Positions 13,676 to 18,769 of a stretch of DNA of 18,769 nucleotides are shown one piece after another. The position numbers and the translations under genes were made by a program. Below the pieces are notes generated by a model. That model was not told where the DNA came from. It saw only the letters and a program-made list of their open reading frames with translations, and made no database searches. Each line of letters starts with the position of its first letter. Position 1 is the stretch's first letter. Origin of the DNA: an uncultured Ruminococcus sp. (GTDB lineage Bacteria; Bacillota; Clostridia; Oscillospirales; Acutalibacteraceae). The DNA is taken from contig CACXGJ010000017.1 in assembly GCA_902767125.1 (NCBI GenBank), forward strand, positions 1-18,769, written 5' to 3'.

Positions 13676-14265
13676 TTTTTCAGATCCTTTAAGGCTTCTG
13701 TAATCATGTTATCATCTCCGATAACAGATGCAAGCACAGCCGAATAAATTTTATCGGTATGCTGGTAGAAATTATTTCTAACAGCCTGTACCTCCTCAAT
13801 ATTTGGAACAAAAAGTGTCAGTGACATAAGGTCTCTCATTCCGTCGGTGACACGGAAATTGACATTATAGCCGCCCCCGTCAGCATGGATAACAGTGACG
13901 GGGTTTTCCTTTTCGAGTTTTTTCTGTGCGGCAAGACGCATGATGGCACCGATAGTTTTTTGACGTACAGTTACAGAGATAGAGTTGTAGAGCTGTGAGG
14001 AGATAAGTATGCCGTTGTTTGTGACACGCAGCATTTTTTTGTCATCATCAGTATATTCTATATTGCCGCATTTCACAAGCTCGGCAATGGCAGCACTTGT
14101 TTCAAAATAATTAGCGATGCTGTTTTCCTGAATGATATCAACAATATCACTTTCAGGGAATGGTGAATTTATATTATGGAGCATATAGCATATAAGGATG
14201 CCTATATCACTTTTGCTTCGTAAGCCGCCCGGCTCGATGCCGCCGGAAAAAGCATCAAAATCCAT
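13672..14265 (-). CDS. DUF4364 family protein
   Basis: A 197-residue protein matching DUF4364, a clostridial family. Residues about 18-100 read as a winged-helix-like module: KSDIGILICYMLHNINSPFPESDIVD (first helices), ENSIANYFETSAAIAELVKCGNIEYTDDDKKMLRVTNNGI (recognition helix and wing). The rest (about 125-165) is a beta-rich domain, NPVTVIHADGGGYNVNFRVTDGMRDLMSLTLFV. A DNA-binding role is inference from the fold; no target is known. GGAGG lies about 9 nt before the ATG on the minus strand, behind a probable extended -10 promoter. It overlaps the next gene by 4 nt. Confidence 0.88.
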   Translation of the reverse strand: MDFDAFSGGIEPGGLRSKSDIGILICYMLHNINSPFPESDIVDIIQENSIANYFETSAAIAELVKCGNIEYTDDDKKMLRVTNNGILISSQLYNSISVTVRQKTIGAIMRLAAQKKLEKENPVTVIHADGGGYNVNFRVTDGMRDLMSLTLFVPNIEEVQAVRNNFYQHTDKIYSAVLASVIGDDNMITEALKDLKK

Positions 14266-14298
14266 TCAATATCGCCTCCGAATAATATTATTGTCAAT

Positions 14299-14327
14299 AT
14301 TATAGCATAAAGTTTATAAAATAGGAA
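14299..14327 (-). promoter_or_regulatory. Probable extended -10 promoter of the DUF4364 unit
   Basis: On the minus strand TGC-TATAAT (-10 at 14299-14304) with TG one base upstream; the -35 at 17 bp is a weak TTCCTA (14322-14327). The start falls near 14292, leader about 27 nt. Confidence 0.55.
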
Positions 14328-14345
14328 CAAAATTTATAAAAATAT

Positions 14346-14374
14346 TTTAATATCCTCGAGAGCATTGGTATAAT
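14346..14374 (+). promoter_or_regulatory. Probable extended -10 promoter of the DUF6774 gene
   Basis: TGG-TATAAT (-10 at 14369-14374, with TG at 14366-14367). The -35 at 17 bp is the weak TTTAAT (14346-14351). Start near 14381, very close to the ribosome binding site, so the leader is short. Confidence 0.5.
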
Positions 14375-14396
14375 AATATGATAAAGGGTGATAAAA

Positions 14397-14555
14397 ATGC
14401 AGCCATGTGAGCTTACGGCAACGATAACAGCAATAGCGAATGGTCTGGCATGTAGGATGACAGATGATGAGCTTGAATTATGGGCAGTTATCCTGACACA
14501 GTTGGGAGATACTCTTGCAACGATAGCCCTTCAGAGATCGTTGTGTAAAAAATAG
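14397..14555 (+). CDS. Small DUF6774-like protein (52 residues)
   Basis: A 52-residue ORF: MQPCELTATITAIANGLACR, then MTDDELELWAVILTQLGDTL, then ATIALQRSLCKK. It resembles the small clostridial family DUF6774 (N-terminal CELTALITAIA, a DDEL turn, then ILTQLGDTLATIA). The prediction is two amphipathic helices joined by the DDEL turn, with cysteines near both ends (C4, C19, C50). AAGGGTG (14384-14390) is well placed before the ATG, an extended -10 promoter lies upstream and a terminator begins 4 nt after the stop, so it is a complete single-gene unit. Function unknown. Confidence 0.82.
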   Translation: MQPCELTATITAIANGLACRMTDDELELWAVILTQLGDTLATIALQRSLCKK

Positions 14556-14598
14556 AAAAAGAGCCTGTTGTTTGAAAAAACAGCAGGCTCTGTGTTTT
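14556..14598. terminator. Bidirectional intrinsic terminator
   Basis: AGAGCCTGTTGTTT (14560-14573) pairs with AAACAGCAGGCTCT (14578-14591) over 14 bp with one wobble and a GAAA loop. On the minus strand a five-T run follows directly, so it is best as the end of the holB operon; on the plus strand GTGTTTTTG follows and it ends the DUF6774 gene. Confidence 0.88.
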
Positions 14599-14604
14599 TG
14601 AAGA

Positions 14605-15168
14605 TTATGACCAGTCATCCTGTGAAGCGGGTAACCTGATACCTACGAGGATGTATTGTTCCCATAAAAACCATTGGTCACCTTTTTTGCGAAGGACGAT
14701 CTGTCTTGGGCTGTCGGCACCGCCCGAACGGACATTGAGCTTTGCATAGCCGTCATTCTGATAGGAATAGGGGTCTTCAAAGAATGTTATCCTGTAAGGC
14801 TCATCGGGACGGTAATCGTTGGAAGGAACAGCCCCATGGAAGTATGAAAAAGGGAGATAGGCTTTGTCGGAGAGACGGTCATTGATGAATTGTATATCAT
14901 AGTTTGAAAGAGGCTTCGGACCTTTGAGAAAATTGAGCATATCCTTACCAATCTGTTTATCGACCGCATAGCAGCAGTAAGCACATACAGCAAGAGCAGC
15001 AGTCATAAAAGGAGTTGAAAGAGCAGCCTCCGGTGTTGCCTTGAGTTCATCGAGAGTTTCCGGAAGTTTGTCGAAGGTGACGGTAACGCTGTTGTTTGAT
15101 GTACTTGCCTGTCGGCTGTCATTATTATTATTATTATTATTATTTTGGAGTCTGTCAAAAAGTCCCAT
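14605..15168 (-). CDS. DUF6935 family protein with poly-Asn tract
   Basis: 187 residues. After MGLFDRLQ comes eight asparagines and a polar linker, then a soluble domain matching the clostridial DUF6935 family: TFDKLPETLDELKATPEAAL, an Ala/Cys-rich helix ALAVCAYCCYAVDK, FLKGPKPLSNYDIQFINDRL, SYFHGAVPSNDYRPDEPYRIT, and GGADSPRQIVLRKKGDQWFLWE near the end. Function unknown. Start ATG 15168 is chosen because AAAGGAGAA lies just upstream; an ATG at 15186 is in frame but precedes that site. It is third in the holB-ricT unit, 21 nt after ricT, and is followed by the terminator. Confidence 0.85.
   Translation of the reverse strand: MGLFDRLQNNNNNNNNDSRQASTSNNSVTVTFDKLPETLDELKATPEAALSTPFMTAALAVCAYCCYAVDKQIGKDMLNFLKGPKPLSNYDIQFINDRLSDKAYLPFSYFHGAVPSNDYRPDEPYRITFFEDPYSYQNDGYAKLNVRSGGADSPRQIVLRKKGDQWFLWEQYILVGIRLPASQDDWS
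15121..15144. repeat. (ATT)8 trinucleotide repeat within DUF6935 gene
   Basis: Eight perfect ATT units encode eight AAT asparagine codons on the minus strand, just after the first eight residues of the protein. In-frame tracts like this can vary in length without breaking the frame. Confidence 0.95.
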
Positions 15169-15189
15169 AAAAAATTCTCCTTTCACATA

Positions 15190-16059
15190 TCAATTGTTTT
15201 CGAGCTTTTTGAGCTTTTCAAATTCAGCCTTATCTACTTTTATTTGAGCATCCTTGATGAGTGTCACATCCTTGACATTATAGGCGTGTGCAGCGGCATT
15301 CATTGATTTGTGAAGTGATACTGTAAGAGTACCTGTTATCAGATTCACGTCAATGACATTGCCCTTACCATCGGGAGTGTTGACGATAGCACCTATTTTG
15401 GGAGTTATCTTTAGCAGATCATTGTAGATATCCTGTTCATATTTCAGACAGCACATAAGTCTGCCGCAGGTACCGGAAATTTTCGTAGGATTGAGAAGCA
15501 TTCCCTGTTCCTTTGCCATTTTGATGGAAACGGGCTGAAATTCACCGAGAAAGGTATGACAGCAGAAAGGTCTTCCGCAAATGCCCAGACCACCGATACT
15601 TTTAGCCTCATCACGCACACCGATCTGACGAAGCTCGATCCTTGTTCTGAACATATATGCAAGGTCTTTGACAAGCTCACGGAAATCCACACGTCCGTCA
15701 GCGGTAAAATAAAAAAGGATCTTGTTGCAGTCGAAAGTATATTCGACATTGATGAGCTTCATATCAAGCCGATGAGTTTTGATTTTCTGGCAGCATATTT
15801 CAAAAGCCTTTTTTTCTTTTTCTTTATTTGCGGCAACAGTTTTAAGATCATCATCGGTTGCAGCTCTGATAATTTTTCTGACAGGCTGTAATGATTCATC
15901 GACTTCGATATCCCTGTTTTCGAGAACGACCTCACCGCACTCAATGCCTTTGTTGGTTTCAACGATAACGAATTGACCTTGTTGAAATTGTGTTCCGTCA
16001 GGGTCAAAATAATATATCTTTCCGGCATCTCTGAATCTTACACCAATAATATAAGCCAT
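15190..16059 (-). CDS. ricT: RicT/YaaT (PSP1 domain) protein
   Basis: A 289-residue PSP1-domain protein of family length. In Bacillus RicT works with RicA and RicF as an iron-sulfur complex that stimulates RNase Y-dependent mRNA processing and affects sporulation and competence; the partners are not in this window. Residues 1-60 hold the N-terminal beta domain (MAYIIGVRFRDAGKIYYF ... IECGEVV). The core includes LDMKLINVEYTFD, KILFYFTADGRVDFRELVKDL, and the cysteine clusters CGRPFCC (161-167) and CGRLMCC (198-204), which are the likely cluster ligands. GGAGG precedes the ATG by 9 nt. It follows holB after 22 nt, the usual Firmicute order. Confidence 0.95.
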   Translation of the reverse strand: MAYIIGVRFRDAGKIYYFDPDGTQFQQGQFVIVETNKGIECGEVVLENRDIEVDESLQPVRKIIRAATDDDLKTVAANKEKEKKAFEICCQKIKTHRLDMKLINVEYTFDCNKILFYFTADGRVDFRELVKDLAYMFRTRIELRQIGVRDEAKSIGGLGICGRPFCCHTFLGEFQPVSIKMAKEQGMLLNPTKISGTCGRLMCCLKYEQDIYNDLLKITPKIGAIVNTPDGKGNVIDVNLITGTLTVSLHKSMNAAAHAYNVKDVTLIKDAQIKVDKAEFEKLKKLENN

Positions 16060-16081
16060 GAATAAAAATCCTCCAATGTTA

Positions 16082-17041
16082 TTATGATTTCAGCACAGAA
16101 CAAAGCCATGTGCAGAATAAATTTAAATTTACATTTGTGTTTAAAACCTTGCGAGCATACAATATGTTTTCGGAAATGCAGAAAATACGTTTTTTGGAAT
16201 ACCTTTCGGCAATGGCAGCGGCAGTTTTTGAATAGACATCAGCTCCGATGGATGCCCTGACACATTCTGCAGCAAGCTCTGACATAAAGTCGAGAACACT
16301 CGCAGCAAAATTCCTGTCACCTGCAAGCTGCTGAAGTGATTGGAGCAGAGGGTATTCGGAAGAAAGCATTATTGAAGCGAAGATTTCTTCTGCAAGTTTT
16401 TGAGCCTCCTGACCTCCGTTTTGAAGCATCTGAAGTGTCATGCCGATATTTCCGTCGCATAACTGTGCGATATTTTTTATCTCTGAAATATCCTTTTGAG
16501 GAAAACGCTTTGCTGCAATAGCAGCGGCATCATTGACCTCGGCAGGAAAAAGAGAGAATATCCTTGAACGTGAGCGAACAGTCTGAAGCAGTGACGAGGA
16601 TGAGCGTACAGTCATAATGAACTGAACATTTTGAGGAGGTTCCTCAAGTATCTTGAGAAAAGCGTTCTGTGCAGGAGGGAGCATTTTGTCGCAGTTGAGC
16701 AGAAGATAAGCCTTCATAGGAGCTTCATTTGGCATTATGTAGGCAGATGAGCGGATATTTCTTATGGAATCGACAGAGAGAGCTTTAGGTTCATTACCGT
16801 CAGCATAAAAAATATCGGGATGGATATGCTGATCAGCCTTTATACAATTCCTGCATATACCGCAGGGTTTTTGACTGTCCGAGGAGCATACACAATATTG
16901 TGCAATGATGTCAGCGATAGTTTTTCTTCCCGTTCCGACAGCACCTTCGATTATAACGGCATGAGGGAGAGTATTTTTGAGCATTATATTTGAAAGTTCG
17001 TATTTCAGTTCGGCATTAGCCGCAAATTCCGACAGAAGCAT
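16082..17041 (-). CDS. holB: DNA polymerase III delta' subunit
   Basis: A 319-residue clamp-loader delta' subunit, an AAA+ family member that helps load the sliding clamp. Walker A-like GAVGTGRKT (33-41), a four-cysteine zinc site (C52, C60, C63, C66), degenerate Walker B region YLLLNCDKM (112-120), NAFLKILEEPP (126-136), and the SRC-equivalent TVRSRS (154-159) in which the usual cysteine is serine. The lid and collar helices follow. It is first in the operon with ricT and the DUF6935 gene. The ribosome binding site is weak (AAGAGAT). Confidence 0.94.
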   Translation of the reverse strand: MLLSEFAANAELKYELSNIMLKNTLPHAVIIEGAVGTGRKTIADIIAQYCVCSSDSQKPCGICRNCIKADQHIHPDIFYADGNEPKALSVDSIRNIRSSAYIMPNEAPMKAYLLLNCDKMLPPAQNAFLKILEEPPQNVQFIMTVRSSSSLLQTVRSRSRIFSLFPAEVNDAAAIAAKRFPQKDISEIKNIAQLCDGNIGMTLQMLQNGGQEAQKLAEEIFASIMLSSEYPLLQSLQQLAGDRNFAASVLDFMSELAAECVRASIGADVYSKTAAAIAERYSKKRIFCISENILYARKVLNTNVNLNLFCTWLCSVLKS

Positions 17042-17076
17042 AAATCTTATCTCTTTTCAAAGTTTATTGTATTTTC

Positions 17077-17105
17077 ATTATAAACTATTTTACGTGATTT
17101 TACAA
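17077..17105 (-). promoter_or_regulatory. sigma-A promoter of the holB-ricT-DUF6935 operon
   Basis: On the minus strand TTGTAA (17100-17105), 17-bp spacer, TATAAT (17077-17082). Start near 17070, leader about 29 nt. Confidence 0.75.
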
Positions 17106-17233
17106 GGACAAAGAAAAAAATTTATGACATAGGAAATTTTTATAATAAAATTTATTTAATAAATACAAATAAAATGTACAAAACGTCAAATTTAATGAAG
17201 CAAAATTCTTAAAAAGAAAATAATTTTATAAAG

Positions 17234-17252
17234 CATATGATATAATCATATG
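17234..17252 (+). promoter_or_regulatory. Extended -10 promoter inside a 19-bp palindrome (SCP2 gene)
   Basis: CATATGAT-ATA-ATCATATG is a perfect 8-bp inverted repeat with a 3-bp centre. The TATAAT -10 box (17241-17246), with TG at 17238-17239, lies at its centre. There is no recognisable -35. A dimeric regulator binding here would block the promoter directly. Upstream, 17106-17233 is very AT-rich and shows no gene. Confidence 0.6.
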
Positions 17253-17282
17253 GGAATTTTATTTTGCAAAGGAAGTAATGAA

Positions 17283-17609
17283 ATGACATTTGAAGAAAGC
17301 TATAAAATGATTGAAGACAAATTCAACGAGGCAGACCTTTCAATGATAGACAAGGACTTTTCGGCACAGGTCTGCTTTACGGATGAGCAGGAGCATTATG
17401 TTTATGCGGCTTATATAAATAAGCAGAAGATACTTGAGCCTGTCAAACATGACCATACGGATATTTCGGTGAGAGTGTCACTTGATACAGTCGAACAGCT
17501 TCTTAATAAGCAGATGGATCCTTTCAGGGCATTTACCACAGGCAAGATAAAGGCAAAAGGAAATATATTTTTGGCGTTGAGTTTGTACAAAAAATTCAAA
17601 GGTAATTAA
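17283..17609 (+). CDS. SCP2 sterol-binding-domain protein
   Basis: A 108-residue single SCP2 domain. The fold has a hydrophobic pocket for lipids or other apolar ligands; in bacteria the ligand is generally unknown. Visible: N-terminal helix MTFEESYKMIEDKFNEAD, the strands SAQVCF and HYVYAAYI, ISVRVSLDTVEQLL (61-74), and the family signature DPFRAFTTGKIKAKGNIFLALSL (79-101). Start ATG 17283 has AAGGAAG (17269-17275) 7 nt upstream; an in-frame ATG at 17250 lies within the promoter palindrome and is rejected. Divergent from holB, 92 nt before glgB. Confidence 0.9.
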   Translation: MTFEESYKMIEDKFNEADLSMIDKDFSAQVCFTDEQEHYVYAAYINKQKILEPVKHDHTDISVRVSLDTVEQLLNKQMDPFRAFTTGKIKAKGNIFLALSLYKKFKGN

Positions 17610-17612
17610 ATA

Positions 17613-17669
17613 AATTTGTGACAAATTCGGATATATGTCTAATGACATTTTATGATAACTGTGTCACAA
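17613..17669 (+). promoter_or_regulatory. Nested inverted repeats between the SCP2 gene and glgB
   Basis: Three dyads lie within 57 bp: AATTTGT-G-ACAAATT (17613-17627), ATGTC-TAAT-GACAT (17635-17648) and TGTG-T-CACA (17660-17668). In addition TTGTGACA (17616-17623) is the exact complement of TGTCACAA (17662-17669), so an RNA could form an 8-bp stem enclosing the middle hairpin. No T-run follows, so it is not a standard terminator. I find no confident promoter for glgB here. Confidence 0.4.
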
Positions 17670-17701
17670 TTAAATTATCAAAATAATTGGAGATGAATGT
17701 A

Positions 17702-18769
17702 ATGTCTGGTTTTTCAATGGACGAGTTTTATCGTGGAGAGTCAACGAATGCTTATGAGTATTTCGGAGCCCATCCCGTAAAGGAAGATGATGATGCAGGT
17801 ATATTGTTCAGAGTTTATGCACCTGCGGCATGGCAGATAGAGCTTATAGGTGATTTCAACGGCTGGAACGGTTGGGCTCATAAGATGAACAAGGTCAACG
17901 GAACTGTTTTTGAGCTGTATGTTGATGAGGCAAGAGTGGGACAGCTCTATAAATTCAGAGTTTATCAGCAGGGCGGCAATGTTGTGGATAAAGCCGATCC
18001 GTATGCCTTTCACAGTCAGTTAAGACCTGATACGGCATCGGTGGTTACAAGGATATGTAAAAACTTCCATGATGATGATTGGATGAAAAATCGCTCGAAG
18101 TGCTATGACAAGCCCATGAATATATATGAGATGCATATGGGTTCGTGGATAAGACCATACGGCAAAACTGCGGCAGACGGTGCTGAACAGTGGTTCAAAT
18201 ATGATGAGGTAGGAGAACAGCTTGTAAATTATCTCAAGGACAATAATTATACTCATGTAGAGGTAATGCCGCTTGCAGAGTATCCCTTTGACGGTTCATG
18301 GGGCTATCAGGTATCACAGTATTACAGTGCGACCTCAAGATATGGCACTCCCGAACAGCTCATGAGATTTGTTGACCTTTGTCATCAGAATAATATAGGC
18401 GTGATAATAGACTTTGCATTTGTACATTTTGTAAAGGATAATTATTCTCTGGGAAGCTTCGACGGAACATCACTCTATGAATATCCCCCGTCAGATGTAA
18501 ATCAGAGTCAGTGGGGTTCATATAACTTCAATCTGTCAAAGGGCGATGTAAGGAGCTATCTGACATCATGTGCAGCATTCTGGCTCGATACATACCATTT
18601 TGACGGTATCAGGATGGATGCGATAAACAACGGCATTTATTGGATGGGCGATAAGAACAGAGGTGTCAATGACCGTTCGGTTGATTTCTTCAAGAGAATG
18701 AATCAAAAGCTGAATCAGCAGGTCCATAATATAGTTCTTATAGCCGAGGACTCATCGGACTATCCCGGA
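17702..18769 (+). CDS. glgB: 1,4-alpha-glucan branching enzyme, 5' part
   Basis: The first 356 codons of a GH13 branching enzyme, open to the window end. It would make the alpha-1,6 branches of glycogen in the cytosol. An N-terminal CBM48-type module (about residues 20-115: YEYFGAHPVKED, FRVYAPAAWQIELIGDFNGWNG) leads into the barrel with YEMHMGSW, HVEVMPLAEYPFDGSWGYQ and YSATSRYGTP. Catalytic regions: region I as DFAFVHF (237-243, D237 and H242), where the usual form has VPxHF; region II as DGIRMDAI (301-308) with nucleophile D306; region III as IAEDSS with acid/base E349. GGAG (17689-17692) precedes ATG 17702; an in-frame ATG at 17693 is too close to it. Full proteins are usually over 600 residues, so roughly half is missing. 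Confidence 0.95.
   Translation, partial: MSGFSMDEFYRGESTNAYEYFGAHPVKEDDDAGILFRVYAPAAWQIELIGDFNGWNGWAHKMNKVNGTVFELYVDEARVGQLYKFRVYQQGGNVVDKADPYAFHSQLRPDTASVVTRICKNFHDDDWMKNRSKCYDKPMNIYEMHMGSWIRPYGKTAADGAEQWFKYDEVGEQLVNYLKDNNYTHVEVMPLAEYPFDGSWGYQVSQYYSATSRYGTPEQLMRFVDLCHQNNIGVIIDFAFVHFVKDNYSLGSFDGTSLYEYPPSDVNQSQWGSYNFNLSKGDVRSYLTSCAAFWLDTYHFDGIRMDAINNGIYWMGDKNRGVNDRSVDFFKRMNQKLNQQVHNIVLIAEDSSDYPG

Noticed and set aside
17042..17233. Possible RNA gene or origin-like AT-rich stretch between holB and the SCP2 gene
   Set aside because: No tRNA fold, no repeated boxes of DnaA type and no stable GC-containing hairpin were seen; only the two divergent promoters are supported.
17616..17669. Rex- or CRP-like site (TTGTGA ... 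TCACAA) before glgB
   Set aside because: The half-sites are 42 nt apart instead of about 6, so no single dimer site of that type is present.

Overview
The window looks like a chromosomal stretch from a low-GC, Gram-positive gut-type Firmicute, most probably a Ruminococcus or close Oscillospiraceae relative. The grounds are: type III glutamine synthetase, the holB-ricT order, clostridial families of unknown function (DUF4364, DUF6935, DUF6774, a DUF2383-like ferritin-fold protein), GGAGG-type ribosome binding sites and near-consensus sigma-A promoters (TTGNNN-17-TATAAT). I see no transposase, integrase, phage gene or CRISPR array. The content is mostly housekeeping with a few lineage-specific oddities.

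Layout. 1-5.3 kb: a tRNA-Arg(CCT) on the minus strand; a DegV fatty-acid-binding protein; a secreted GHL10/DUF187 hydrolase-like protein convergent with it; a small DUF1294 membrane protein; a DUF2383-like protein; then a plus-strand operon of a stand-alone LUD-domain protein, DeoD purine nucleoside phosphorylase and an unusual signal-less Ig/MBG-repeat protein. A bidirectional terminator closes this operon and the gene facing it. 5.4-8.1 kb: one large minus-strand gene, a GT2 plus TagF-like (CDP-glycerol glycerophosphotransferase) fusion in which the expected catalytic residues of both halves seem to be missing. 8.1-12.5 kb: glnN (glutamine synthetase III) behind a leader with a strong terminator and a competing hexaloop hairpin, then pgi, then a small P-loop protein, each with its own promoter. 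12.5-14.6 kb: radC, a convergent DUF4364-unknown gene pair, and a 52-residue DUF6774 protein. 14.6-17.1 kb: a minus-strand operon holB-ricT-DUF6935. 17.2-18.8 kb: an SCP2-domain protein under a promoter whose -10 box lies in a 19-bp palindrome, then the first 356 codons of glgB (glycogen branching enzyme), cut by the window end.

How the parts relate. glnN (ammonium assimilation), pgi (glycolysis) and glgB (glycogen storage) form a loose central nitrogen/carbon group, but each is a separate transcription unit. The most interesting signals are the glnN leader, which resembles an ANTAR-type antitermination element (only one hairpin found), the apparently inactive GT2-TagF fusion, the cytosolic Ig-repeat protein in a nucleoside operon, and the palindromic promoter of the SCP2 gene.
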